A DNA stretch of 64,000 bases from Halalkalicoccus sp. CGA53 (GCF_036429475.1 NZ_CP144125.1:3179521-3243520), one strand, 5' to 3'; counted from the first letter of the stretch, positions 33,510 through 43,585 are shown. Notes: generated from the letters alone by a model not told the origin. Numbers and translations are program-made.

Positions 33510-36272
33510 TTATGGGCTCACCACCTCCCCTTTCTCGAGCTCAACTGGCTCCGTTACCTCGCGGCCGTCTCCGTGTCGTTCCGGTGGACTGATCTCGACG
33601 TGGACGTGGTTGTCGTGACCCGGTGCCCTAGTGGACAGCCCCTCGGCAATTAGCTCTGGGTCGTTGAACAGCACCCGATGGAGCAGTGGTTCCTCGGAGA
33701 TCGCCCGCACCATCGCTCGCATGGCCTCACGATCGTAGTGGGGGTGGCGGAACGTGGTCATACCCGGAGCGGTACCGTCCGTCCTTGGCAGCCGGAGGTC
33801 GACACAGAGGCCGGTCTCGTGGCCGCTGTGATCGGGCGTATCCCCGCCTCGACGGGGGCTCGCGTCGTTTACCGTAATCGGTGCAGCCCGGTCGACCCGC
33901 GATCGGTAGCTCTCCTGATAGCGGCGACCGGCCGACTCGAGTGTCGCCGCTAACCAGCTCGTCCCGTACTCGTGGTCGTCCCAGTGCTGTTCGGCCACCT
34001 CCACGTTGTAGAAGCCCTCCGGGCCGTCCCGGGAGCCGACAGGCATCCGCTGCCACCGCGGCGGGTTCGCGCTCGTGAGCCAGGCGTACGTCGGTCCGGG
34101 GACGTCCACGCGGCCGTCGCCTCGTACCTGCCGTCGCCCCGCAACGATCGACTGGACGAGGTTGATCGTGCGCCTGAGCTCGGCGTCGACACGGCTACCC
34201 GTCTCGAGCCAGTCGAAGCCGAGCGCGCGCAACCGATCGCGTAGTGCCCGGACATCTTCGAAACGGTTCTCGCCGCCAGCGCCGACGCTGGCTTCGATCA
34301 GAGGTGCCTCTCCGTCGCCGTTTCTGGACTCCTCGTCGACGATCCTGACCGACGGCGCTTCAGCGTACTCCTCGTCATAAATGGAGGCGTCCCAGTGATG
34401 CCAGCCTGTCTCGCCGTAGGCGGTGAACACGCGGTAGTGAATCCGCGAGGTGCCGTCCTTGCGCAACCGCTCCCAGACCGCTCTCGACGGAACGTATTCG
34501 GCGAGCGTCTGCCGGACCACCGATTCCTGGCCGTACATCGGGAAGAAGTTCGACGATCGGCGTTCGTCGCCGTGATTCTCCCCGTGAAACAGCTCGGGGC
34601 GAGTCGCAAACTCCACCTGGTAGTGAGTGAACCCCGCGAGGTCGACCCGGAACCGCGGCGGATCTGCGCCGGCATCGGCAGTCGATGGTCCGACGATCGA
34701 TGGGCGCGAAGCGACCTGCCCGCCCACCACCTCCTCGACCGCGGCGCCCGCGTTGATCCGGCCGAACCCGTAGCGGTCGTGGTGGCCCTCCCCCACGTTG
34801 CCGATGTCGTCACAGGTGTCGATCATCGTCCACAGCACGTCCTCCCACCCGAGATCAGGGTCGGCGTCTATGACGAGCGCGGCGACGCCGGCCGCACAGG
34901 GCGCCGCGTAGCTCGTCCCTGTACCGATCTGGTACCGGTCGTCCGACCCCGTGCTGAGGACGCGTGTTCCGGGTGCCAGAAGGTCCAGCGCCGCTCCGTA
35001 CGCTGAGCCGTCCTCTGAGTCGCTCTCGTTCGATCGACCCACGGCGATCGTGTTCGCGTGAGCGGCGACCTGATCCGTTCCACCGGGGCCCTCGATTGGG
35101 ACGTTGCCGTTGCTCACCGCCCAGAAGACCGGCGCACCGAGTCCCCCACGGCCTCGTTCGACGACCGAGTCGATCGCATCCATCAGGACCGAGTGCATTG
35201 TCCAGGAGGCACCGGTGCTCGGACCGAGGCTGCAGACGACTACATCCGCACCGTCGCTCGCATCGAGTCCCGCGTTTGTCGCCTCGTTCTCCAGCTCCGG
35301 GTTCGCGGCGTATGCGACCGAGAGCGCGAGGGTGGTCTGCGTACCGACCTGGTCGGAGAGACAGGCGACCAGCGTAAGCGACGCCTCCCAGGCAGCTCCG
35401 CAGACGCCACGGGCGTTATCGCCGGCGGCACTCGCCATCCCCGCGCACATCGTCCCGTGGTTCGCGTCCGGGTAGTTGTCGGTTCCGCGAACGAACCGGT
35501 CACTCGCGATCCCACCTCGACTGTAATACCCCGTCGCCTCGGTAAGTGCGTCGCTGAGGTCCTCGTGGTTGACGTCGAAGCCGTTGTCGATGACAGCTAT
35601 CGTCGTGTCCGTCCCACGGGTCTCACTCCACGCCATCGGCGCGTCGAGGATCGGCCACTGCCATTGTTCACCGTATCGCGGATCGTTCGGCAACCGGTCG
35701 ACCCGCGGCTCGAGTGCGGTCATCGACCGCGACTCGACGTGTTCGACGAACACGGGTTCGGCGTAGACGACCTCTGGAGCCTCGGATACGCGCGCTGCTG
35801 CCTCCAGTGATCCCTTCGATTCGGAGACGAGGACCTCGAAGAGGTTCGGGGCGAACCCGAGTGTGCGGACGTACGTCACCTCGAGATCGTCGAGCATCGC
35901 CATCGCCTCGTCGGGGTCGAACTCCGGGTCGAGTTTGACGGTCAGATGGTGAGTGTCGACGAGTGGCCGGCCCTCGCCGTCGCGGTAGACTCGACCGACG
36001 AACTCCGTACCGTCCGGGGCCTCGTTCGTCTCGACCGCACGACGAACGCGCTCCGACGGCCGGACGAACACCCAGCCAGCCTCGGCGAACGGATCGACGC
36101 CACGGGCCACGGCAGCGCTCATCACCGGTGTGCCCAGATCCAGTTCCTCGACGATCTCGTCCATGTTGTCGCTCGTCCGTTCACGTCGCTCGGCGAGTCT
36201 GACCGCGAGGACGCCCGATTCCTCCTCGAGGGCTATCGTTTCCCCTCGTACGTCGTAGCTGTTTCGTGTCAT
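33510..36272 (-). CDS. Subtilase (S8) fused to a MepA/M74-like murein endopeptidase domain
   Basis: A 920-aa fusion. Residues about 205-505 are a subtilisin domain with D229 (AVIDNGFD), H272 (NHGTMCAG), N388 (AVSNGN) and S454 (GTSYAAP). The first 200 residues look like a propeptide or inhibitor-like part. A middle beta region (about 515-660) contains EFATRPELF... and HYRVFTAYGETGWHHWD. The end (about 670-910) starts with a peptidoglycan-binding-like helical stretch and closes with HETGLCVDLRLPR and APGHDNHVHVEI, the HxxGxxxD and GHDxHxHV motifs of MepA. Archaea lack murein. No signal peptide. Six bp follow the upstream giant gene, so it is in its operon. Confidence 0.8.
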   Translation of the reverse strand: MTRNSYDVRGETIALEEESGVLAVRLAERRERTSDNMDEIVEELDLGTPVMSAAVARGVDPFAEAGWVFVRPSERVRRAVETNEAPDGTEFVGRVYRDGEGRPLVDTHHLTVKLDPEFDPDEAMAMLDDLEVTYVRTLGFAPNLFEVLVSESKGSLEAAARVSEAPEVVYAEPVFVEHVESRSMTALEPRVDRLPNDPRYGEQWQWPILDAPMAWSETRGTDTTIAVIDNGFDVNHEDLSDALTEATGYYSRGGIASDRFVRGTDNYPDANHGTMCAGMASAAGDNARGVCGAAWEASLTLVACLSDQVGTQTTLALSVAYAANPELENEATNAGLDASDGADVVVCSLGPSTGASWTMHSVLMDAIDSVVERGRGGLGAPVFWAVSNGNVPIEGPGGTDQVAAHANTIAVGRSNESDSEDGSAYGAALDLLAPGTRVLSTGSDDRYQIGTGTSYAAPCAAGVAALVIDADPDLGWEDVLWTMIDTCDDIGNVGEGHHDRYGFGRINAGAAVEEVVGGQVASRPSIVGPSTADAGADPPRFRVDLAGFTHYQVEFATRPELFHGENHGDERRSSNFFPMYGQESVVRQTLAEYVPSRAVWERLRKDGTSRIHYRVFTAYGETGWHHWDASIYDEEYAEAPSVRIVDEESRNGDGEAPLIEASVGAGGENRFEDVRALRDRLRALGFDWLETGSRVDAELRRTINLVQSIVAGRRQVRGDGRVDVPGPTYAWLTSANPPRWQRMPVGSRDGPEGFYNVEVAEQHWDDHEYGTSWLAATLESAGRRYQESYRSRVDRAAPITVNDASPRRGGDTPDHSGHETGLCVDLRLPRTDGTAPGMTTFRHPHYDREAMRAMVRAISEEPLLHRVLFNDPELIAEGLSTRAPGHDNHVHVEISPPERHGDGREVTEPVELEKGEVVSP

Positions 36273-36278
36273 GTTCTG

Positions 36279-39200
36279 TTACCGTTTGTATGTAGTCGTC
36301 CGCGGCCCGGAACGGACGTTGGATTCGGAGACACCCACACCGTCTGTCGACCGATGATCGTCGTCGTCCGCGGTGTCCCGCCGGCCACGCTCGTCGACCT
36401 CGTCCGAAACGAGGGTCCACGACAGAGGGATGACGGTTCCGTCCCGGCGGAGGTCTCTCTCGAGCCAGCCGGTATCGAGTTCCTCTCCGTCGGCGTGGGT
36501 CCAGACGCGGAATTCGAGGACCTGTTCGTCCAGGTATCGGGTCAGCGGGAGGGTGAACTCCACGTAGCCGGAGAGCGGTGTATCCACATCACCCCGAAGT
36601 CGAACGACGCGCGTCCCGTCCACACCGCGCAGGCGCGCCCGGACTTCGACGCTCGAGACGCCGCGGCTCGTCCGATCGAAGTCGGTGACGAAGATGACGT
36701 TCGTCGTGATGTCCTCGACGTAGATCCGACTCTCCTCAATGGTGACGGCTTCGCCGGGTCGTTCCTCATAGACCGCCACCAGCTCACTCTCGGCGTTCAG
36801 GTCGGACGACTCGACGGTTTTCGACTCCCCAGGTAGGAGTGTTCGCTCGATGTCGATCGACGTCGCGAGACGTCCGTCGTCGTACCGCTGGATGGCGGAC
36901 ACCGAGAGCTCGTTTCCGACGCGGTTGGTCAGTCTGACGCCGTCTGCAAGCTGATCGACCGCGACGGCGCCGCCGCGCCAAGGACCCGTCATTGCGTCAA
37001 GCTCCATCGCGATCGTCGAACTGACCGTCGTGCCGTCAGTCATCTCGAACGTCGCCCGTGCCGCTATCCCGCCCGTTTCGAGCATCGTCCGGAGGAGATG
37101 CGCGTCGTACAGACCCGTGCGCACCGCCACCTCGAGGTGATCGACGGTCTCTACGACCGTGGGTTCGTCGAAGGCTGATTCGATCGTCCACCGGTACGTA
37201 GCGCGCTCGAACACCTCGGTGGGGTACTCGAGGATCGGTTCGGGCCCTCGTTCTGGAATGTCCTCGCGCAATCGTTCTCGGAGAGCCAGCCGGACGTGCG
37301 GCGGGATATCCGCCTGCAGGCCGGCTTCGAAGATAACCTTCGATGCCTCGGGCCTGTCCACGTCGAGCGTCGCGTAGACGACAGCGGTCGGTTCGTATTC
37401 GCGGCGGGTCCCGGGCGGACGACGGCCGATACGGTAGGTTCTCGGAACGACAAGGAACCGATGAGGCTGGGCAAGCGCCCGGTAAACACGATACCGGTCG
37501 TGGCGCAACGACGAGAGTTCCTCGTACTGACGGTTACTCGTCTTGCCCAGTGCGAACGCGTCGCGACAGCCGATCGCCTCGACGCCTCTCTCCGTTCGCT
37601 CGCGATAGAGTGTCCCGACGTCGGCGCAGGGGTACGAGAGGTCAACAGCGACGCTCCGTCCGAACGTTCGGACAGCGAGGCTCGACACCGGCACCGGGAG
37701 GATGGAGACCTCGCCCGCCTCCTTGAGCGGCGGGCGAACGACGAGATCGCTCGCACCGATCGTAGGAACGGCGAGCAGACCGGACGTCACCGAACGGCCA
37801 GCAGAACGGGCACCCGCTCCTGACTGGGCGGCTTCACCGGTCGTACCCGTCCGTGTGATGGGGACGATTCCGGACCGGCCGATCCCACCGCCGGCCTCAG
37901 ACGTTCCGAAACGAAGCTGGCCGAGGGTTGTGTTGAGCGTCGCCCCCTTCGGGTCGAAGAAGGTGGACGTCTCGGGTCGGGGTCCGACGACGGTTCGATC
38001 GCCGACGACCGGCGTCACCGCCGTCTTCGTCCCGATCGAGACGTCGAGATCGATCGGTACCACGTCGAGATCGATCGGTCCCGGCCAGATGGGTTCCGGT
38101 CCCACGCGCTCGTATCCCTCATAGGTGTACTCGACGACCACCCTCGAGCGACGGTCCTGAAAACCGGGGATGGCGAGGGCTCCATACGCGAGGCGGACCC
38201 ACTGGTTACGAAGGTGCACCTCGACCGTGAGGCGATCTCCGTCCCGCGTGACGTCGGCGCGCAGGCGCTGCGTGCGGGGGCCATCGTCGTCCTCGTACGG
38301 TACGAGTAGGTCTGCCCGGAGGTCGTCGATCGCCACCGGATCCGCCCGTCGGTTGCCCTCCCGGTCGAGTTCCGCCGCTACTGCCTCGGGAATCGTCGCC
38401 TCCAGGTCGAAGCGCAGCGTGCCACGCAGCGCTGGTTCGCCGTCTGCGGTCGTACCGGTTCGCTCGAACGCGAACTCGAACGGACCGGTCTCCGGGTCGG
38501 CGCCGGCGGTTACCGGGATCGGTTCGAACGTCGGCGCGTACCACCGGCGACTCGCGTCCAGCGAATCCGGCCATATCGGTGGCTCGCTCCGGTTGACGAC
38601 TGGAAGGCTTCGGTCCGGCACCGACGACCATTTCGACGGCAGACGCAGGTCATCGAACACGAGGTGACGGGGCCCCGACACGGCGACCGATTCCCCAGTT
38701 CGCGGGGGGAGCGACGGCCGGTCGGACGGCGAGATGAGACGTCCGACGGTGGTCACCGTCGACCCGTCCACCGCGAGTTTCGCGGATCGACCGGCGTCCC
38801 GGCTCTCACCGCCAGCGAGATCGGCGACCGCAGACCGCGTCTCGACCCGCTCGAGGATCGGCCCGAGGTCGCCGATCTCGCCTTCGCCATCGATCGCGAC
38901 GGCGGAGACGTGTGCGTCGACGTCGCGTCCGTCCAACACGCCCCGAAGGACCGCTCCGAGGTTCGCCTCGAGCCGTAGCGTCCGCTCTGGCGCCGCGTCG
39001 ATCGTCTCAGAGACGCGCATGGTTACCCCATCGGGCGGCCGAGCGCCGAGGAAGAACCGAACATCCGCCTCGTCGTCATCGAAACGACGCAGGACCATGG
39101 CCGACCGCTTCACGAAGAGCGCGAACGCCGCCTCGACATCGGCGACAGCCGCACCCTCGCGGTCGTTCGTACCGGTCTGGTCTTCCACGCCCTCGACGCC

Positions 39201-39992
39201 GATGTCGACGACGCTCCGTTCGACCATCGCCCGAAACGCCTCCCACAGCGTCACCCGGTCGTACTCGCCAGTTTCGGGGATGAGTTCCTCGAGGGTGTCA
39301 AAGATTTCACTCCACGACCCACGCAGACGGACCGTACGTGGGAGTGACGGCGGTCGATACCGCACGTCGAAACGGACCGCGAGCGGTCCGTCCCGACCGC
39401 TCAACGCGTCGAAGACCGCTAACGCGTGCTCTCGATCGAGCGTCGCTCCAAGGGACGCCGTCAGATTCGTTCCAGTCGTGATAGCGTCGTCGAGGACGTC
39501 TACTGCCGCCACGTCGGCGGTTTTCGTCGCTTCATCGGCGTCACCGGTCGCGACGAGTGAAATCTCCGCACGCGTCGCGTACAGTGGGTCGAACACGTCC
39601 GCTGTCGAACACTCCAACGTTCGGAGTGACTCAATCGTGACAGCCAGAGTGCTATCGAACCGGAGCACGGCACGCTCGACGAGCGGTCGGATCGACTCCT
39701 CGTGCGGGCGTGGCCGGCGTTCGAGCAACAGGGTAAGCGAGAGGACCGGCCGCCCCTCGACATCGCTCGCGATCGCCGGTCGCTCACGCAGCACGGGACG
39801 GGAACCGAGTCCGTTGTCCGACCCCGGTCTCGAGAGCGCGAGTACCGACACCTTCGATCCCTCGACGTCCGTTTCCAGGCGCTCCCATCCCTCGGGTGTA
39901 GCAGCTCCTTGAGTCCGACCCTCTCTCGCGGCCGGTCCGCTGACCCCGTCCGCTGCCTCGTCGGTGGGGTCGAGGTCGGGGTTATGGCTCAT
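36279..39992 (-). CDS. Giant protein of unknown family (1237 aa)
   Basis: A very large acidic soluble protein with no membrane helix, signal or Cys pattern. It is rich in predicted beta strands; the C-terminal ~110 residues (IFVTDFDRTSRGVSSVEVRA, then TPLSGYVEFTLPLTRYLDEQV) look like a beta-sandwich. ATG 39992 overlaps the stop of the preceding gene as ATGA, so this start is preferred over GTG 40004. It lies between another giant unknown and the subtilase-MepA fusion, with tight spacing on both sides, so the three are one operon. A structural or scaffolding role in a complex is conceivable, but I recognise no family. Confidence 0.6.
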   Translation of the reverse strand: MSHNPDLDPTDEAADGVSGPAAREGRTQGAATPEGWERLETDVEGSKVSVLALSRPGSDNGLGSRPVLRERPAIASDVEGRPVLSLTLLLERRPRPHEESIRPLVERAVLRFDSTLAVTIESLRTLECSTADVFDPLYATRAEISLVATGDADEATKTADVAAVDVLDDAITTGTNLTASLGATLDREHALAVFDALSGRDGPLAVRFDVRYRPPSLPRTVRLRGSWSEIFDTLEELIPETGEYDRVTLWEAFRAMVERSVVDIGVEGVEDQTGTNDREGAAVADVEAAFALFVKRSAMVLRRFDDDEADVRFFLGARPPDGVTMRVSETIDAAPERTLRLEANLGAVLRGVLDGRDVDAHVSAVAIDGEGEIGDLGPILERVETRSAVADLAGGESRDAGRSAKLAVDGSTVTTVGRLISPSDRPSLPPRTGESVAVSGPRHLVFDDLRLPSKWSSVPDRSLPVVNRSEPPIWPDSLDASRRWYAPTFEPIPVTAGADPETGPFEFAFERTGTTADGEPALRGTLRFDLEATIPEAVAAELDREGNRRADPVAIDDLRADLLVPYEDDDGPRTQRLRADVTRDGDRLTVEVHLRNQWVRLAYGALAIPGFQDRRSRVVVEYTYEGYERVGPEPIWPGPIDLDVVPIDLDVSIGTKTAVTPVVGDRTVVGPRPETSTFFDPKGATLNTTLGQLRFGTSEAGGGIGRSGIVPITRTGTTGEAAQSGAGARSAGRSVTSGLLAVPTIGASDLVVRPPLKEAGEVSILPVPVSSLAVRTFGRSVAVDLSYPCADVGTLYRERTERGVEAIGCRDAFALGKTSNRQYEELSSLRHDRYRVYRALAQPHRFLVVPRTYRIGRRPPGTRREYEPTAVVYATLDVDRPEASKVIFEAGLQADIPPHVRLALRERLREDIPERGPEPILEYPTEVFERATYRWTIESAFDEPTVVETVDHLEVAVRTGLYDAHLLRTMLETGGIAARATFEMTDGTTVSSTIAMELDAMTGPWRGGAVAVDQLADGVRLTNRVGNELSVSAIQRYDDGRLATSIDIERTLLPGESKTVESSDLNAESELVAVYEERPGEAVTIEESRIYVEDITTNVIFVTDFDRTSRGVSSVEVRARLRGVDGTRVVRLRGDVDTPLSGYVEFTLPLTRYLDEQVLEFRVWTHADGEELDTGWLERDLRRDGTVIPLSWTLVSDEVDERGRRDTADDDDHRSTDGVGVSESNVRSGPRTTTYKR

Positions 39993-42553
39993 TCCATCGT
40001 CCACCCGGCGAGCTCGTCGAACACGATTCCCCCGCCCGATCGTTCCCGAGCCCGCTCGCGCTGCCCGGAGTCGTCCGTCCCGTACTCGGACGTCGAACCG
40101 CCACCGGCATCGACGTGCTCCGAGAGCGTGGCTCGTTCCGACGGCGGCCGCATGTCCTCGGACTCGGTCCCCATCGTCGCGGTCGTGTCGACTACCTCGA
40201 TTTCGATGGGTTCCGTCCCGTCGTCCACTTCATCGTCCAGCAGAGACCGGACCGGGTCGAGACCTGCGGTCTCCCGTGGGGTGAGTGAGCGTGATCCGAT
40301 CGCCTCGTCGGGGGTCGGTACCCTGATCGACAGGGGGCCGTTGCCCGAGACGGTCTGCTCGGGTCCGAGCCATTCCGCCCCGGCGGAGAAGATCGTACCC
40401 CTGACCACGACCCGAACCTGGTACCTGAAGGAGGGGACGTAGTCCGGGTCACCGGTGAACAGGTTCCAGATACGCGGTTCGTTCTGGCCGTCGTAGTTCC
40501 ACGCCATCCGCGTCCACCCGCGTTCACCACGCCCTTCCGTCGTGCCGTCGGGCTTGAACGCGACCTCGACGTACTGTCTGGAGTTCTCCAGTTCGACGTT
40601 CAGGAACATCGGTCCGACCAGCAGCTGACCGGCGTTGTCGGCGCGCACCTCCAACGCGAGGTCGTCGCTGGGCGTACCATACTCGCCGGGATCGATCTCT
40701 GCGATCTCCTTTTCGATCTGAACCGTCGTGTAGGGGTAGTCGCTCGGACCCGGCGGCTCTTTGAAGTGCACCCGACGTTTGACCATAACCCGGTCCGGCT
40801 CCCAGTCCTCCGGTGGGTCGGCCACCTCGTCTTTTCCTTTCCGACTGAATCGCAGTCGCGCCGGCTCCAGGTTACCGTCATCGAACACTTGGCCACGCCA
40901 CATCAGGTTGCCCTGCGTATCGGGATAGCCAATCTGAACCGACATGAACTCGATCGGATCGCCGGCTACACCCCTCGCCCGGTCACCCCAGTTGGCGACC
41001 GGCCGTGCGACGCGCTGCACCACGCGGAACTCGGAGTCGAGGTTGATCGTCCGGAAGTAGCGTCGCTCAGCATCGGGGTCGTCCTTGATATCGTCGTAAA
41101 AGCCCCTGAGCGAGCTGCTGATTACGTGGTCGAGCAGGTAGCGCTCGTTGATCGTCTCCTCATAGCTGAGGTTTACGCGAGCGATCTCGTTGCTCGATCG
41201 CAGCGCGAGCCTGAAGTTTTTCGGTGAGAACAGGCTAAAGATAGAGCTCGGCGCGTCACCCGCGTCGGCGGCCTCAGCCTTGGTCGGTGGCCGAAAGATG
41301 ATGTCCTTCGCTTGGTCGGTGAACTTGGTGACGACCAGGTCGATGCGCTTCTGGACGGCCTCCGCGTGATCGGGACCTGAGGGGGTCGTTCCATCTACGG
41401 ACAGCTCGACGGTGATATCACCGTTCGTGATGAGACGGTCCAGTTCGAATTTGATGTCCGCCGCGGCCCAGAGCCGTCGTCCCTGAGCGTGGGCCGAGAA
41501 CTGGTTGTGGATTCGCTCCCAGTTCCCCTCGATCTTCAGATGGACACTCTCGCTCCACACTCGAAGCTTCATCCACTGGGTCACCGCGACTGGGCTGTAC
41601 TCCTGACGGAAGCCGTCCCAGAGGATGGCCGCTGGGATCATGCCGAGTCGACCGACGAACGCGTTCTCGCCGGCAGGATCGATAGATCCAGGTCCGCCGC
41701 CGTCCATCCGCTCATACCACATGTCCGGACCCGATCGAGTGTCGCCCCGTGACGTCCCGCCATCACTTTCGGACGGATCGATCAGCGACCGCGAGGGAAC
41801 GGGTGGACCGGTGATGGCACTCCGTTGAGGTCCGGCCGTCCCACCAGCCGAGGATCCATCGCTGGATCCACTCGTAGCCCCTCCCGTCCGATCCGACGGG
41901 GCTTGTGGTTGATCGACCGCTTCGGACGAATCTCCACCCACCCGCGGATCGGCTCGAGGTCCACTTCGGACGTCGGTGTTCACGGCCGCGTCGTCGCCCG
42001 CCCCGATCGACTCATCGTCGGTCGTCCGTGAATCGTCCGCGGCCGATCGCTCCGCTCCCTCCCCTTCTATCGCCGAGACGCTACCGTCGGCGTTTGGCGA
42101 CACGTTCGAGATCGACGTCTGGTTCGACGCGATCGGCACGATACCGAACTGGGGTGCGCGATCGGACCTGATCCCCCAGTACCGGTCGTCGTCACCTCGG
42201 AACTTCTCCCGGAGCTGCTCGTGGGCGCGTTGAAGGACGCCCTCGGGCGGTTTGCTCGTCGTCGTCACCGAGAGGATGCCGCCTGCGACCGACTCCTCCC
42301 CCTCGACACCCGAGTGAGTGTCCTCGCTCAGTTCACCCTGGAACTTCGCCATGGAGAACTTGTACCGACCCTGTGCGTTCTGTGCGATCCGGACCTCCGC
42401 GGGGAGCCAATAGAAGTGTGGTGACTTGCCTTCCCGCTGCAGGTCCGGGTTATTTCTGTCGGGAAGGTAGCAGACTCTGTACGAGCGGCCACCGTCCATG
42501 ACTGCAAATTCCTCGATGTTGCCCTCGAATACGGGCCCCTTTGGTTCGACCAT
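39989..42553 (-). CDS. Giant protein of unknown family (854 aa), first gene of the operon
   Basis: The N-terminal ~130 residues (SYRVCYLPDRNNPDL, then HFYWLPAEVRIAQNAQGRYKFSMAKFQ and GILSVTTTSKPPEG) form a compact domain that I remember only vaguely from bacterial uncharacterised proteins. Residues about 145-290 are Ser/Gly/Asp-rich and likely disordered. The remainder (EYSPVAVTQWMKLRVWSESV..., then LVVTKFTDQAKDIIF...) is a large beta/alpha region; the tail is again low complexity. No signal or membrane helix. It starts the operon with the 1237-aa protein and the protease fusion. The function is unknown. Confidence 0.6.
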   Translation of the reverse strand: MVEPKGPVFEGNIEEFAVMDGGRSYRVCYLPDRNNPDLQREGKSPHFYWLPAEVRIAQNAQGRYKFSMAKFQGELSEDTHSGVEGEESVAGGILSVTTTSKPPEGVLQRAHEQLREKFRGDDDRYWGIRSDRAPQFGIVPIASNQTSISNVSPNADGSVSAIEGEGAERSAADDSRTTDDESIGAGDDAAVNTDVRSGPRADPRVGGDSSEAVDQPQAPSDRTGGATSGSSDGSSAGGTAGPQRSAITGPPVPSRSLIDPSESDGGTSRGDTRSGPDMWYERMDGGGPGSIDPAGENAFVGRLGMIPAAILWDGFRQEYSPVAVTQWMKLRVWSESVHLKIEGNWERIHNQFSAHAQGRRLWAAADIKFELDRLITNGDITVELSVDGTTPSGPDHAEAVQKRIDLVVTKFTDQAKDIIFRPPTKAEAADAGDAPSSIFSLFSPKNFRLALRSSNEIARVNLSYEETINERYLLDHVISSSLRGFYDDIKDDPDAERRYFRTINLDSEFRVVQRVARPVANWGDRARGVAGDPIEFMSVQIGYPDTQGNLMWRGQVFDDGNLEPARLRFSRKGKDEVADPPEDWEPDRVMVKRRVHFKEPPGPSDYPYTTVQIEKEIAEIDPGEYGTPSDDLALEVRADNAGQLLVGPMFLNVELENSRQYVEVAFKPDGTTEGRGERGWTRMAWNYDGQNEPRIWNLFTGDPDYVPSFRYQVRVVVRGTIFSAGAEWLGPEQTVSGNGPLSIRVPTPDEAIGSRSLTPRETAGLDPVRSLLDDEVDDGTEPIEIEVVDTTATMGTESEDMRPPSERATLSEHVDAGGGSTSEYGTDDSGQRERARERSGGGIVFDELAGWTME

Positions 42554-43039
42554 CTTTAATTCCTATACACACGTTACCATGCTTATTGGTAGCAAGTAAC
42601 GTAAACTTACTACTGCAGACTGCATAACGCTTTCTACCGCGGGAGATATATTGTAATTTTTATGTAATAATTCACTGAGTGAGTTATGCTTGAGGTGATT
42701 ACTACGATGGATGGCACATGGTCGATCGGGTCTGTTCGTCCTCGTTCCGGTTACTACGAGCAGATCGCCCGTCCCAACTCGTACTCCAGTTGATTTGGTA
42801 TCCAGCTATTGTACAGATACGGACAGGTACGGCAAATGCTCTCCAAGTCGGTGGTCCGAGAATAGAGTACCTAATCCAACTCCCCCCCTGCGAGGTGTTT
42901 CGAATCACTCGATATTCTGATCAAATATGCCTACTAGTTTATTATCCTCCGAGGTAATTATATCTCAATTATAGTTTTTAGAAACCTAATTATTGGCGAG
43001 AGTGCCTTCTCAAAGACACTCATCGGTCTAGCTGGCGGC
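42554..43039. other. 486-bp A/T-rich gap
   Basis: Divergent promoter area of the giant-protein operon and the membrane-protein gene. A small plus-strand frame (MLEVITTMDGTWSIGSVRPR..., from 42687) has no known family. On the plus strand TTATAGTTTTTAG (about 42969-42981) fits a TATA box. Confidence 0.35.
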
Positions 43040-43585
43040 TTGACCGCCGCTTTCACCGTGCTCTCGATAGCATACTACCCGACGCTTGGATACCAGTCGC
43101 TCATCGCGGCATCGATCCTCATCGGTGCGTTCGTGAGCATGGTCCTCCTTCAAGCGAACAGATCGCTCACTCGACTTGGCGCGGCCTCCTCCGAGAGGAC
43201 CCTCGACGAACTCGCGAGAGAGGCAGTCGGCTCGTTCGACTCTACCGATCGAGACACCCTCGAGGCGACGTCCTGGGTACCGATCGTGAGGAGTCTCCTG
43301 CAGGTCATCGTGAGCAAGTTCGTGTTCACCGCCGCCACGACGCTCGCGCTCCTGTTCAGCGTGCTCTGTGCCGTTCAGAGCGCGGTTTTACTGGGAGTGA
43401 TCCTCTCCCAGCCCGACCTGCCGGCGGTCGTAAACACGACCGGCGCTCTGCTCTCGTTCGTGACGGGAGCGGCGGTCGTGGTGTTCACCATCGATAAGAC
43501 CGCCTCGGTGTCCGACGATCAGAGGGCGTCCCAGCAGTCGTCCGATCAAGAGCTCGCGGCCGAAGAGACCGTACGGACCCCCTGA
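43040..43585 (+). CDS. Membrane protein of unknown function
   Basis: An about 181-aa protein with four hydrophobic helices arranged as two hairpins (first about 1-40, second about 92-155) separated by a polar, acidic segment (SSERTLDELAREAVGSFDSTDRDTL). No ATG is available; the only in-frame start downstream of the TATA-like box is TTG 43040. The open frame extends upstream to about 42985 (IIGESAFSKTLIG), so either a non-standard start or a lost start codon must be assumed. No family recognised. Confidence 0.5.
   Translation: MTAAFTVLSIAYYPTLGYQSLIAASILIGAFVSMVLLQANRSLTRLGAASSERTLDELAREAVGSFDSTDRDTLEATSWVPIVRSLLQVIVSKFVFTAATTLALLFSVLCAVQSAVLLGVILSQPDLPAVVNTTGALLSFVTGAAVVVFTIDKTASVSDDQRASQQSSDQELAAEETVRTP

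Noticed and set aside
25247-42553. eCIS-core gene and the tyrosinase/protease cluster as one injection system
   Set aside because: They are separated by several kilobases of unrelated genes and no sheath, tube or baseplate gene was recognised. The link is kept as a hypothesis only.
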